Shown here: positions 50,727-60,644 of the stretch, in pieces
How positions within the stretch are numbered: position 1 is the stretch's first letter
Layout of the letters: the number at the start of each line of letters is the position of its first letter
Source of the DNA: Bacteroidota bacterium
GTDB lineage: Bacteria; Bacteroidota; Bacteroidia; AKYH767-A; 2013-40CM-41-45
Direction: 5' to 3'
Length of the DNA stretch: 64,000 bases
Assembly (NCBI GenBank): GCA_016708785.1
Contig: JADJFC010000001.1
Coordinates: 372,001-436,000, forward strand
The notes under the pieces: generated by a model
Database searches by the model: none
What the model was told of the DNA's origin: nothing
Seen by the model: only the letters and a program-made list of their open reading frames with translations
Position numbers and translations under genes: made by a program

Positions 50727-50984
50727 TTAACGCCCAATCACCTTTTCCATATTATCTTTTTTCTTACCGGAATCAATGTTTATTTCCGGTAACACTAACA
50801 CTACACTTATTATAAATCCTATCAAAAGCAGTACCCATACTATTGTTGTCAACTTTTTCTTTGTACTGCCACGCTGAAAAAATGGTTTTCTCTTTTTAAC
50901 TTTCACCCTCTTTCTCAACCTGCCTGAACGAGGTGAAATGGAGTATTCTCCAGAAGCGATTTTATCGAGTGTATCTTGATCCAT
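50727..50984 (-). CDS. Small basic single-pass membrane protein
   Basis: An 85-residue protein with a very basic N-terminal half (RLRKRVKVKKRKPFFQRGSTKKK), one membrane helix (TTIVWVLLLIGFIISVVLVLP) and a short polar end. It lies between enolase (24 bp) and citrate synthase. The position after enolase is sometimes held by a septum formation initiator (FtsB/DivIC) in this phylum, but the sequence has no coiled coil and I cannot confirm that. Function unknown. Confidence 0.68.
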   Translation of the reverse strand: MDQDTLDKIASGEYSISPRSGRLRKRVKVKKRKPFFQRGSTKKKLTTIVWVLLLIGFIISVVLVLPEINIDSGKKKDNMEKVIGR

Positions 50985-51008
50985 ATAACAGACTCTTGAA
51001 AAGAATGT

Positions 51009-52301
51009 TTATTTGCTCACAAATTTAAAATCTTTTCCGCCAAATCTAGCATTTGTTCCTAAAGCTTCTTCAATTCGCAATAATTGATTGTATTTCGCAA
51101 TCCGGTCAGAACGACTTGCAGAGCCTGTCTTGATTTGTCCACAATTCAAGGCAACTGCCAAATCAGCAATGGTAACATCTTCAGTTTCTCCGCTTCTATG
51201 ACTCATAACAGCAGTATAGCTGTTATTTTGAGCCATTGATACGGCATTAATCGTTTCTGTTAACGTCCCAATCTGATTAACTTTTACAAGTATAGAGTTT
51301 CCAACCTTCTCTTGTATACCTCTGCTCAGTCTCTTCACATTAGTCACAAAAAGATCGTCACCTACTAATTGAATTTTTGATCCAACAGCGTCTGTCAGTC
51401 GCTTCCATCCATCCCAATCATCTTCCGCTAATCCATCCTCGATGGAGATAATCGGATATTTCTTTACCCAGTCGGCCCAATACGAAGCCATTTCAGCCGG
51501 ACTCAATTTATCGCCTGTGGATTTCTTGAAAATGTACTTCCCTTCTGTGGCATCGAAAAATTCTGAAGCTGCAGCATCCATTGCTATGTAAATATCTTTC
51601 CCGGCTACATAACCGGCTTCCCCGATCGCATCCAATACAGACTGAATTGCCTCCTCATTTGATTTCATATTCGGCGCAAAACCACCTTCATCTCCAACGT
51701 TTGTTGAGAGACCTTTTTTCTTTAATACTGCTTTTAAGTGATGAAAAACTTCAGTTCCCATCCTCAATGCTTCTGCAAAAGAAGAAGCACCGACAGGCAT
51801 TACCATGAATTCCTGAAAGTCTATGCTATTATCGGCATGAGATCCTCCATTGAGAATATTCATCATCGGAACCGGTAATAGATTTGCATTCACACCTCCA
51901 ACATATCTGTATAATGGTTGACCGGTTTCGATTGCTGCTGCTTTGGCTGCTGCAAGACTATTGTCTAAAATTGCATTTGCCCCCAAACTGGATTTATTCT
52001 CTGTTCCTTCGAGCTCGATCATTTTACTGTCAATCATTCCTTGCTCTGAAACGGGAAAACCTTTCAACTCATCATTCAATAATTTATTTACATTATGAAC
52101 TGCTTTCAAAACATTTTTCCCCAGATATTTTTTCTTGTCGCCGTCACGTAACTCAACTGCTTCATGAATACCTGTAGAAGCACCACTTGGCACAGCTGCT
52201 CTTCCAACCACTCCGGCATCTGTTATTACATCTACTTCAATTGTTGGATTGCCTCTGGAATCAAGGATCTGACGGGCATGTATATTTTCTATGTAACTCA
52301 T
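51009..52301 (-). CDS. eno: Enolase (phosphopyruvate hydratase)
   Basis: A 430-residue enzyme converting 2-phosphoglycerate to phosphoenolpyruvate. Start ATG 52301 (MSYIENIHARQILDSRGNPT) matches the family; the frame extends 33 bp further upstream without homology. Blocks: GASTGIHEAVELRDGDK, NVGDEGGFAPN, ISIEDGLAEDDWDGW, LVGDDLFVTN and SHRSGETEDVTIADLAV, including metal and substrate ligands. First gene of the eno-small membrane protein-gltA-tag set. Confidence 0.94.
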   Translation of the reverse strand: MSYIENIHARQILDSRGNPTIEVDVITDAGVVGRAAVPSGASTGIHEAVELRDGDKKKYLGKNVLKAVHNVNKLLNDELKGFPVSEQGMIDSKMIELEGTENKSSLGANAILDNSLAAAKAAAIETGQPLYRYVGGVNANLLPVPMMNILNGGSHADNSIDFQEFMVMPVGASSFAEALRMGTEVFHHLKAVLKKKGLSTNVGDEGGFAPNMKSNEEAIQSVLDAIGEAGYVAGKDIYIAMDAAASEFFDATEGKYIFKKSTGDKLSPAEMASYWADWVKKYPIISIEDGLAEDDWDGWKRLTDAVGSKIQLVGDDLFVTNVKRLSRGIQEKVGNSILVKVNQIGTLTETINAVSMAQNNSYTAVMSHRSGETEDVTIADLAVALNCGQIKTGSASRSDRIAKYNQLLRIEEALGTNARFGGKDFKFVSK

Positions 52302-52565
52302 AAATTGATAAATCTTACCTTTCAAAAAGTGCATTGCAAAATTAAAAAAATACCTTACTAATGGAAATAAAATCAGGCTCGAATTTCCATCTATTTTTAA
52401 GACAAAACAAAAATTGCTTTACTAACATTTTCCGGGTCTCTTTCATTGTTCCCTTCTAACCTGATATTGAGGATTTTACCACCATCTAGCACTTTTTTGT
52501 TGTATGTCGAGGGCTGAACTTGAGAATTATTATCACAAATGACCTTTTAGCTCTAAATTCGCAGC

Positions 52566-53346
52566 GTGGACAAATTATTTGCTGTAGGGAATTATCTCAA
52601 GTACCGAATCAAAAGCGGAACCGCTCATGATGTTCATTCACCTTTTGTTTTTGATCTCTTGAACAATGTCATTCACGATCAAGCACAGTTCTATTGTTAT
52701 GGCCCTCTTGAATCGTTACGATCGAAATTGTTGCTCGATCAAAGAACAATTCAGGTGAGTGACTTTGGTGCAGTATCGACCGGAAAAAAAGTGACGAAGA
52801 AGATCAGTACGATCGCTAAAAACTCTCTCCAGGAAAAAAAATATGCCCAACTCATTTTTCGTCTGGTAAATTTTTCGAATGCAAAAAACATTCTTGAACT
52901 GGGAACATCTTTGGGATTAACAACTCTATATATTGCAAATGCTGCTAAGAAAAGTCGAATAATCACAATGGAAGGTTGTCCGGAAATTGCAAAATTGCAA
53001 TTGAGAATTTCGATAAAATGAAATGCAAAAATATTGAACTTGTCATTGGAAATTTTAATGAAACACTTCCGAAAACTTTATCCTCAATTGAACAAGTTGA
53101 CCTTGTCTACTTTGATGGTAATCATCGAAAGCAAGCTACTCTTGATTACTTCAAATTATGCCTTACTAAAAAGACAGCAGATTCCGTTTTATTTTCGATG
53201 ACATCTACTGGAGCAGGGAAATGAAAGCTGCCTGGGATGAGATCATTCGCAACGAAAATGTGACTGTAAGCATTGATTTATTCAAACTCGGAATCGTCTT
53301 TTTCAGAAGTGGAATTCCGAAGCAACATTTCAGACTTAAATTCTGA
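52566..53346 (+). CDS. SAM-dependent O-methyltransferase-like protein, two frameshifts
   Basis: About 260 residues once joined. The start is GTG 52566. Motif I ILELGTSLGLTTLYIA, then TMEGCPEIAKIAIENFDKM across the first break (A run 52991-52994, one base missing), VDLVYFDGNHRKQATLDYF, and across the second break (T run 53192-53195, one base missing) VLFFDDIYWSREMKAAWDEI. The protein ends QHFRLKF at 53346. The pattern resembles class I O-methyltransferases; substrate unknown. Confidence 0.82.
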
Positions 53347-53414
53347 TAATAACATTTTTGTAACATATAACTCCTTACTTTAGCATTCTGTTTTTCAAAA
53401 ATAAAATTCAATTT

Positions 53415-54131
53415 ATGGCTACGGCACTTCTTGATCTAAAAGGCATTGCAAAAAAATACAGCATTGGAACGGAAAATGTCAATGCCCTTCGGAAAATTGA
53501 TCTCTCAATCAACAAAGGCGAATATGTAGCATTAATGGGACCTTCCGGTTCAGGAAAGTCGACCTTGATGAATATCATTGGATGTTTAGATACTCCTTCT
53601 GAAGGAACTTATTTTCTGAATGGCAATGAAGTGAGCACAATGTCAGACAATGAACTGGCTGTAATCAGAAATAAAGAGATTGGATTTATTTTTCAGACGT
53701 TTAATCTTGTTCCGCGAAGTAACGCACTAGACAATGTTGCACTTCCTTTAGTTTATGCCGGTGTTAAAAAAGAAGACAGAAATGAAAGAGCTACTCGTGC
53801 ACTTTCTGATGTCGGATTGAAAGACAGAATGCTCCACAAACCAAATGAGTTAAGCGGAGGACAACGACAAAGAGTTGCTGTTGCACGTGCATTGGTAAAT
53901 AATCCGTCTATCATTCTTGCCGATGAACCCACAGGAAATCTCGACTCAAAAACTTCTGAGGAGATCATGGCTTTGTTTGAGGAGATTCATAAAAATGGTA
54001 ATACTATTATCGTTGTAACTCACGAAGAGGACATTGCCCGTCATGCTCATCGTATCGTTCGATTGAAAGACGGCATGATTGAATCAGATATGGCAAATGA
54101 AGTAATTTCAACTACTCTTAAATCAAATTGA
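53415..54131 (+). CDS. ABC transporter ATP-binding protein, LolD/MacB type
   Basis: A 238-residue ATPase with Walker A GPSGSGKST, a Q-loop in IFQTFNLVPRSNALDNVALPL, signature LSGGQRQRVAVARAL, Walker B IILADEPTGNLD and H-loop VTHEED. The LolD/MacB branch energises membrane proteins that act on lipoproteins or export substrates; no permease gene is adjacent, so the partner is elsewhere. Its stop overlaps the region where the next gene starts. Confidence 0.9.
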   Translation: MATALLDLKGIAKKYSIGTENVNALRKIDLSINKGEYVALMGPSGSGKSTLMNIIGCLDTPSEGTYFLNGNEVSTMSDNELAVIRNKEIGFIFQTFNLVPRSNALDNVALPLVYAGVKKEDRNERATRALSDVGLKDRMLHKPNELSGGQRQRVAVARALVNNPSIILADEPTGNLDSKTSEEIMALFEEIHKNGNTIIVVTHEEDIARHAHRIVRLKDGMIESDMANEVISTTLKSN

Positions 54132-54136
54132 CCACT

Positions 54137-54685
54137 ATGAAGATCTATACTAAAAAAGGTGACGAAGGAATGACTTCACTTATTGGTGGCACGAGAGTTT
54201 CTAAAGCGCATTTGCGTATCGATGCTTATGGTACTGTTGACGAATTGAATTCCTACATCGGATGGGTAAGAGATCTTGCGGATGGAATGGCAAATAAAAA
54301 ACTCTTGATCGACATTCAGGACCGTTTATTTACGATTGGTTCTCATCTGGCCTCCGACCCGGAATCATCAAAGATGAAATTACCGGAATTGTCAGAAGAC
54401 AATATTACCGATCTCGAAAAAGCAATGGATGAAATGGAAAGTCATTTGCCGGAAATGAAAGCTTTTGTTTTACCCGGTGGTCATCAATCTGTTTCATGTA
54501 CTCATGTTGCACGATGTGTATGCAGAAGGGCTGAGCGACTGACTGTTTTATTGAATTCTGAACAACCGGTAAATCCGTTGATCCTAAAATATCTGAACCG
54601 ATTGTCGGATTACCTTTTTGTGCTTTCCCGCTTCCTGACCATGAAATTAGGCGCGGAAGAGACTCCCTGGAAGGCCAAAGTCTGA
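54137..54685 (+). CDS. Cob(I)yrinic acid a,c-diamide adenosyltransferase, PduO type
   Basis: A 182-residue enzyme that adds the adenosyl group to corrinoids. ATG 54137 (MKIYTKKGDEGMTSL) is chosen over an upstream in-frame TTG. Family blocks: KGDEGMTSLIGG (ATP binding), RIDAYGTVDELNSYIGW, FVLPGGHQ, RCVCRRAERLTVLL and YLNRLSDYLFVLSR. It probably feeds B12-dependent enzymes such as methylmalonyl-CoA mutase, which are not in this window. Fifteen bases from the preceding ATPase stop region. Confidence 0.92.
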   Translation: MKIYTKKGDEGMTSLIGGTRVSKAHLRIDAYGTVDELNSYIGWVRDLADGMANKKLLIDIQDRLFTIGSHLASDPESSKMKLPELSEDNITDLEKAMDEMESHLPEMKAFVLPGGHQSVSCTHVARCVCRRAERLTVLLNSEQPVNPLILKYLNRLSDYLFVLSRFLTMKLGAEETPWKAKV

Positions 54686-54825
54686 ACAAGGCCGAAAATT
54701 AATCCCCGGGTTCATAAAATGACGTATTTTTCATGATCTTGATTACTGTAAATCAACACTTTCCGCATTTATGTATGATTTTTTCTCACTTCGAATAATC
54801 CTCTAGGAAATGAAGTATATTTTTA

Positions 54826-54833
54826 TACTTTTG
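54826..54833 (+). promoter_or_regulatory. -7 box TACTTTTG
   Basis: Matches TAnnTTTG, 35 bp before the DUF2795 gene start; no clear -33 element. Confidence 0.35.
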
Positions 54834-54868
54834 CCACCCTATAAAAAAGCTTAAATAAATTATTTCAT

Positions 54869-55090
54869 ATGTATTGGACACTTGAATTGGCACAACACCT
54901 GGAAGACGCTCCATGGCCTGCGACTAAAGACGAGTTAATTGATTACGGAATTCGTTCCGGCGCTCCTCTTGAAGTAATCGAGAACCTTCAGGAACTCGAA
55001 GACGAAGGCGAAGCGTATGAAAGCATAGAAGAGATCTGGCCGGATTATCCGACGAAGGATGACTTCTTCTTTAATGAAGATGAATACTAA
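54869..55090 (+). CDS. DUF2795 domain protein
   Basis: A 73-residue acidic protein (WTLELAQHLEDAPWPATKDELIDYGIRSGAPLEVIENLQELED), matching the DUF2795 family, small cytoplasmic proteins widespread in Bacteroidota and Actinobacteria with no established function. The C terminus is strongly acidic (FFFNEDEY). It has its own promoter-like box and is followed by two terminator-like structures, so it is probably a single-gene transcript. Confidence 0.85.
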   Translation: MYWTLELAQHLEDAPWPATKDELIDYGIRSGAPLEVIENLQELEDEGEAYESIEEIWPDYPTKDDFFFNEDEY

Positions 55091-55092
55091 GG

Positions 55093-55141
55093 GCAAATGA
55101 AAAATGAAAAATAAATCCCGATAGATATCGGGATGAAGAAT
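55093..55141. repeat. Heptad array with GATATCGGGAT palindrome
   Basis: GCAAATG and two AAAAAT-type 7-mers lead into ATCCCGATA (55115-55123) pairing with TATCGGGAT (55126-55134), then GAAGAAT, in register. It lies directly after the DUF2795 stop. Confidence 0.55.
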
Positions 55142-55144
55142 ATG

Positions 55145-55169
55145 GGACTGCTTAGGCAGTCCTTTTTTT
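55145..55169 (+). terminator. Rho-independent terminator
   Basis: GGACTGC (55145-55151), loop TTAG, GCAGTCC (55156-55162), then seven T (55163-55169). Ends the DUF2795 transcript. Confidence 0.85.
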
Positions 55170-55283
55170 ATGCCAATTTTCGATCTACGGTTTTTGAATC
55201 TTTCTCAAAACTTTTTCCTGTTTATTGTCCGGTCTTGCTTTCAATATATTAAATTTATAATCTCACACTTCAAATAAAATCTA

Positions 55284-56867
55284 ATGAAACAACTTCTACT
55301 CTACTTCGCTTTTTTAATTGGCACTACTACTTCTTTCGGACAGTCCACATTTCAGACATCCTATGGTGATTCCGAAATTGATTTTGGAAATGCTCTAACG
55401 GCAACGACAAGTAATGGCTACTGTGTCGTTAGCACAAATATAACCTCAACCGGTACAGACAATGCTGATATTGTTATTTACAATATTGATAATGATGGCG
55501 GATTACTCTGGTCAGCAAAAATCGGAACCGACAAAAACGATTTTCCAAAAGACATCATTCAAACTCCTGATGGTGGTTTTGCAATTACCGGTTACACATT
55601 TGGCGGATTGATTGATTCAACCACGTCTGATATTTTCCTTATTAAAACTGATGACCAAGGGTTTCCTCAATTCTTTCAAACATTTGGTGGTCCTTCCAAT
55701 GAACAAGGCAACAAATTACTAAACAGTGCCGACGGTGGTTTTTATATAGCAGGATCAACTCAGAGTTTTGGCAATAGTTTCCAATCTGCACTGATGTTAA
55801 GAGCAGACGCAAATGGAAACCAGATCTGGACAAATGTGAATAGTGCTGTTGACGGCGGGAATGAATATAAATCAGCATGTTTTAACTCGCAAGGACAAAT
55901 CGTTGCTGCAGGAAACACCTATGATTTTGTAATACAGGACTATGACAATTACATTTCATTAATTGACACAAACGGTACATTATTATGGTCAAAAAGAATC
56001 GGAAGCGAATCAGCAGAAATACTGAATCAAATTGTGATGGCAAGTGATGGCGGATTTATCACTGCAGGCTCAACTGCCAATTTTACTGCAGGAAACTTTG
56101 ATATTAATATTTGCAAAACAGATTCTGCCGGAACAATTATCTGGAATAAAAATTATGGAACAAGTCTATTTGATGAAGCAAGATCTATTTCAATTTGCGC
56201 AAATGGAGATCTGATAATCACTGGTGCTACTAACATTTTAAATAACACTACCCCACTCTATCAAACCGCAATACTTCGATTAAATTCAAATGGGGATCTC
56301 ATTTGGTCGAATACGTATGGAGATCCATCCAACAATTCAGAAGGAGCATCTGTCATCAATGGATTTAACGATGCAATGATTTCAGTAGGTTATGTAAAAA
56401 GTATCAGCGATGTAAACGGCGAAACACATTTTATTAAAACGGACGCAAATGGCTCAAGCGGATGTTACCAGCAACCTTTGATCTTACAAGCCAATACTGA
56501 TACATTCACCGATAGCACAGGCGCTGATTCACAATCTGTTTTTCTGACTGACTTTATGTTGAACCCAAATTGGGTTTCATTCTCCAATCAATTCTCGCTT
56601 TATTGCTTCAACAATACAGTCAATCAAATTTTATCTTCAGCTTCTCCTGTTGTCTACCCAAATCCGAGTACAGGGAATTTCAGAATAGAAATCGGTAATT
56701 ATGGCGAACATTCAATCGATATTTTTAATTCAATCGGACAAAAAGTCATATACACTTCCTTTGGTGAGGATTTTGTTAATGTCGACATGTCGAATTATTT
56801 ACCCGGTATTTATTATTTCAAAGTAGACAATTCAAAATCAGGGAAGATCATTTTAACGGGAAAGTAA
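55284..56867 (+). CDS. T9SS cargo protein with propeller-like repeats
   Basis: A 527-residue protein. Signal peptide ends FGQ (about residue 20). About seven repeats of the type GGFAITGYTFGG / DxxGNxIWxxxxG along residues 40-370 suggest a beta-propeller. The C terminus is a type A T9SS sorting domain (PVVYPNPSTGNFRIEI ... GKIILTGK). Predicted to be exported by T9SS and retained on the cell surface. Its repeats are like those at the start of the 15311-17883 protein, so the two are probably related. Ligand unknown. Confidence 0.87.
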   Translation: MKQLLLYFAFLIGTTTSFGQSTFQTSYGDSEIDFGNALTATTSNGYCVVSTNITSTGTDNADIVIYNIDNDGGLLWSAKIGTDKNDFPKDIIQTPDGGFAITGYTFGGLIDSTTSDIFLIKTDDQGFPQFFQTFGGPSNEQGNKLLNSADGGFYIAGSTQSFGNSFQSALMLRADANGNQIWTNVNSAVDGGNEYKSACFNSQGQIVAAGNTYDFVIQDYDNYISLIDTNGTLLWSKRIGSESAEILNQIVMASDGGFITAGSTANFTAGNFDINICKTDSAGTIIWNKNYGTSLFDEARSISICANGDLIITGATNILNNTTPLYQTAILRLNSNGDLIWSNTYGDPSNNSEGASVINGFNDAMISVGYVKSISDVNGETHFIKTDANGSSGCYQQPLILQANTDTFTDSTGADSQSVFLTDFMLNPNWVSFSNQFSLYCFNNTVNQILSSASPVVYPNPSTGNFRIEIGNYGEHSIDIFNSIGQKVIYTSFGEDFVNVDMSNYLPGIYYFKVDNSKSGKIILTGK

Positions 56868-56879
56868 TTTCATAAGACT

Positions 56880-56928
56880 GGTTTCAAGTTTCATGTTAGT
56901 GGTAAGCTAACCTGAAACCTGAAACAAT
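56880..56928. repeat. Heptad inverted repeat (GTTTCAA/AACCTGA units)
   Basis: Seven units in register: GGTTTCA and AGTTTCA at 56880-56893, a two-unit loop, then TAACCTG and AAACCTG (56908-56921), reverse complements of the first arm. It lies 13 bp after the T9SS cargo stop. Confidence 0.7.
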
Positions 56929-57044
56929 CATTAGTTCAAAACAAGCAATTTCCCCTATTATAATACACTTATTAACAGCAGCTTACAAGCGCTTCATAAT
57001 CTCTTAAATTTAGCTTACTTTTACCCCTCATTATCTCAAAAAAT

Positions 57045-60000
57045 ATGATTGGAATACTCAACAAGGCGATTACCAGCATTTTCGGTAAAAAAAGCGACCG
57101 GGATCTGAAAGAAATAACTCCTCTTATCAACAAAATTTTAGCAGAATACGCATTACTCGAAAACATCTCAACTGACGAATTGCGGGAAAAATCAAATGTA
57201 TTTCGCTCACTGATCAACGATCGCTTAACTGATAATCGCACTGCAATTTCTGAACTGGAAAAAGAAGCAGAAGAAAATCCGGACCTTGAACTTTCCAGAA
57301 AAGAAGAGATCTATCGCGATATCGATCAACTAAAAAAAGACGGAAAGAAATTAACTGAAGAAGTACTGATGGAACTTTTGCCACAGGCTTTTGCTGTAAT
57401 GAAAGAAACTGCTCGCCGCTTTACAAATAATGAAACAATAACAGTTACTGCTTTTCAACACGACAGAGATCTTGCTGCAAAAAGAGATTTTGTAAAAATT
57501 GAAGGCGATAAAGCTATTTATAAAAACTCTTGGACAGCTGCAGGAACGACTGTTACCTGGAATATGATCCATTACGATGTTCAGCTTATCGGTGGTAGTG
57601 TACTTCACTCCGGAAAAATTTCTGAAATGGCAACAGGTGAAGGTAAAACCCTCGTAGCCACTTTGCCAATTTATCTGAATGCACTTGCCGGTCAAGGTGT
57701 ACACGTTGTTACTGTCAACGATTACCTTGCAAAACGTGACTCTGAATGGAACGGACCGATCTTCGAATTTTTAGGTCTTACTGTCGATTGTATCGATAAA
57801 CACGAACCAAATTCCGATGATCGTCGTCGTGCTTACTTAGCCGACATCACCTACGGAACCAACAATGAATTCGGCTTCGATTACCTGCGCGACAACATGG
57901 CTCGCTCTGCTGAAGACATGGTGCAACGCGGACATCATTACGCAATTGTCGATGAGGTCGATTCAGTATTGATCGATGATGCACGTACACCACTTATCAT
58001 TTCCGGCCCGACACCAAAAGGTGATCACCACGAATTTGATATTTACAAACCAAAAGTTGAGTTGCTTGTTAAAACACAACGTGATTATGTAAATTCAATT
58101 ATTTCTGAAGCACGTAAATTTATTGCAGAGAAAAAAGATAAAGAAGCCGGACTTGCACTCTTCCGTGCTCACAGAGGTTTGCCGAAAAACAAAGCGCTTA
58201 TCAAAATGCTTGGTGAGCAAGGCGTAACCGGTATGATGCGCAGCACAGAGAATTTCTATCTGCAAGATCAACAAAAGGAAATGCACAAAGCAGATGAGCC
58301 TTTGTATTTTACCATTGACGAAAAAAACAATAGCATTGAACTTACAGAAAAAGGTGTTGAATTGATCTCTGCTTCCAGCGAAGACAAAAATTTCTTCATC
58401 ATGCCTGATGTAGGTTCTATGATGGCTGAAATTGAAAAAAACACTGAATCTCCTGAAGAAAGACTTATTCGTAAGGATGAATTGATGCGCGACTACTCTA
58501 TCAAATCAGAGCGTATCCATACAGTTAATCAATTACTTAAAGCTTACACGCTCTTCGATAAGGATATTGAATACATCATTGCAGACGGGAAGATCAAGAT
58601 CGTAGATGAACAGACAGGTCGTGTAATGGAAGGCCGTCGTTATTCAGACGGATTACATCAGGCCATTGAAGCGAAAGAAAATGTAAAGATCGAAGCATCG
58701 ACTCAAACCTATGCGACGATCACATTACAGAACTACTTCCGTATGTACCACAAGTTGGCCGGTATGACAGGAACAGCAGAAACGGAAGCACAAGAATTAT
58801 GGGCGATTTACAAATTGGAAGTTGTTTCCATTCCGACGAACCGTAATATAGTAAGAAAAGATCACGAGGATAAAGTTTATAAAACGAAGCGTGAAAAATA
58901 TAATGCAGTGATCGAAGAAATCGAAGCATTGGTTAAAGCCGGTCGTCCGGTATTAGTGGGTACAACCAGCGTTGAAACATCTGAATTATTAAGTCGGATG
59001 TTGAAATTGCGAAATATAAAACACAACGTACTGAATGCAAAACTTCACCAGCGTGAAGCGCAGATCGTTCAGGAAGCCGGTATGGCAGGCACTGTTACCA
59101 TTGCAACGAACATGGCCGGTCGTGGTACCGATATCAAGTTGGGTGAAGGTGTTAAAGAAGCCGGTGGACTTGCTATTGTGGGTACAGAGAAACATGAATC
59201 GCGTCGCGTAGATCGTCAGTTAAGAGGTCGTGCAGGACGTCAAGGTGATCCCGGTTCATCACAATTCTATGTTTCATTAGAAGATGATTTGATGCGTATG
59301 TTCGGCTCAGAGCGTATCATGAAATTGATGGATCGTATGGGTATTGAAGAAGGTGAAGTGATTCAGCATAGTATGATCACCTCTTCCATCGAAAGAGCTC
59401 AACGGAAGGTTGAAGAAAACAATTTCGGTATTCGTAAGCGTTTGATCGAGTACGATGATGTGATGAACTCTCAACGTGAAGTGATCTATACTAAACGTCG
59501 TCATGCAATATTCGGAGAACGTCTGAGTATTGACATCAACAACATGCTTTATGATACTGTTGAAAGTTTAGTGAACACGTATCATGAAGATCAGGATTAT
59601 GATTCATTAAAACTGGATCTGATCAGAATCCTTTCCATTGAAATTCCGGTATCAAAAGAAGAATTTTCTGCAAAGAAACCGGATGATGTAATCGAAAAGG
59701 TTTTCGAAGAAGCACAACGTTTCTACAAGCATAAATCACAAGTCCTCATTGAACGCACGCTTCCTTTCATTACAGAAGTAAATGCAAATCAAGGAGCAAC
59801 AATTACTAATATTGTCATTCCTTTCAGCGATGGAATGCGCTCTATTCAAGTAATTGCTAATTTAAAAAAATCAATTGAATCACATGGCCGCGAAGTTGTA
59901 GCATCATTTGAAAAATTGATCATCGCTGCATTGATCGATGATGCATGGAAAGAGCATCTTCGTGAAATGGATGACTTAAAGCAATCTGTTCAGAATGCTG

Positions 60001-60377
60001 TGTACGAACAAAAAGATCCATTACTTATCTACAAGTTTGAATCGTTCAAACTGTTTAAGGAAATGATGGATCGTACCAATAAAGAGATCGTTGCCTTCTT
60101 ATTCAAAGGTGTGATTCCACAACAAGATCCGAATCAGGTTCGTGAAGCTAAACTTCCACCTAAACAGGATTTGAAAAATGTAAGTACGAATAAAGCAGAA
60201 ACAACTACAACAAGTACTGCTCCTCGTCACACCGGATTACCACAAGGTGGTCCTCCTCCTCCTCCAGCACCAAAAGCACAACCCGTTCGCGTCGAACAAA
60301 AAGTTGGACGTAATGATCCTTGTCCTTGCGGTAGCGGAAAAAAATATAAAAGCTGTCACGGAACAACATCTGTGTAA
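57045..60377 (+). CDS. secA: Preprotein translocase ATPase SecA
   Basis: A 1110-residue motor that drives proteins through SecYEG. Walker A MATGEGKTL (about 195-203), DEVDSVLIDDARTPLIISGP (about 303), GTDIKLGEGV and HESRRVDRQLRGRAGRQGDPG in the second nucleotide-binding fold. The preprotein-binding and helical scaffold regions follow. The tail is Pro-rich (PPPPPAP) and ends in the zinc- and SecB-binding motif CPCGSGKKYKSCHG (about 1093-1106). The long insertions relative to E. coli SecA (901 residues) are usual for Bacteroidota. Confidence 0.95.
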   Translation: MIGILNKAITSIFGKKSDRDLKEITPLINKILAEYALLENISTDELREKSNVFRSLINDRLTDNRTAISELEKEAEENPDLELSRKEEIYRDIDQLKKDGKKLTEEVLMELLPQAFAVMKETARRFTNNETITVTAFQHDRDLAAKRDFVKIEGDKAIYKNSWTAAGTTVTWNMIHYDVQLIGGSVLHSGKISEMATGEGKTLVATLPIYLNALAGQGVHVVTVNDYLAKRDSEWNGPIFEFLGLTVDCIDKHEPNSDDRRRAYLADITYGTNNEFGFDYLRDNMARSAEDMVQRGHHYAIVDEVDSVLIDDARTPLIISGPTPKGDHHEFDIYKPKVELLVKTQRDYVNSIISEARKFIAEKKDKEAGLALFRAHRGLPKNKALIKMLGEQGVTGMMRSTENFYLQDQQKEMHKADEPLYFTIDEKNNSIELTEKGVELISASSEDKNFFIMPDVGSMMAEIEKNTESPEERLIRKDELMRDYSIKSERIHTVNQLLKAYTLFDKDIEYIIADGKIKIVDEQTGRVMEGRRYSDGLHQAIEAKENVKIEASTQTYATITLQNYFRMYHKLAGMTGTAETEAQELWAIYKLEVVSIPTNRNIVRKDHEDKVYKTKREKYNAVIEEIEALVKAGRPVLVGTTSVETSELLSRMLKLRNIKHNVLNAKLHQREAQIVQEAGMAGTVTIATNMAGRGTDIKLGEGVKEAGGLAIVGTEKHESRRVDRQLRGRAGRQGDPGSSQFYVSLEDDLMRMFGSERIMKLMDRMGIEEGEVIQHSMITSSIERAQRKVEENNFGIRKRLIEYDDVMNSQREVIYTKRRHAIFGERLSIDINNMLYDTVESLVNTYHEDQDYDSLKLDLIRILSIEIPVSKEEFSAKKPDDVIEKVFEEAQRFYKHKSQVLIERTLPFITEVNANQGATITNIVIPFSDGMRSIQVIANLKKSIESHGREVVASFEKLIIAALIDDAWKEHLREMDDLKQSVQNAVYEQKDPLLIYKFESFKLFKEMMDRTNKEIVAFLFKGVIPQQDPNQVREAKLPPKQDLKNVSTNKAETTTTSTAPRHTGLPQGGPPPPPAPKAQPVRVEQKVGRNDPCPCGSGKKYKSCHGTTSV

Positions 60378-60644
60378 AGATCAAAAAAAACACAAAACAC
60401 AATCCCAATCAAAAACAAAAAAAAAAACCTAATGGATTAACAAATACATATCATCTATTTCAGATTCCTGCTGCTGAGTAGAAACAGGTTGTCGAGGAAA
60501 AAAATAAACAAATTTACCTGTGATACAGGTCTTCTTTCTCTACATCTTTAATTTCCTTTCAACTAAACACCAACCTAAATTTCAACTTAACCACTTTTTT
60601 TTGTTTTTTCTACTATATTGCATTCGATAATTTAAATCCAATCT

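Noticed and set aside
60378..60644. Possible small gene or RNA after secA
   Set aside because: The 267 bp are A-rich with only a weak CCTGTGATACAGG hairpin; no ORF or conserved motif was seen.
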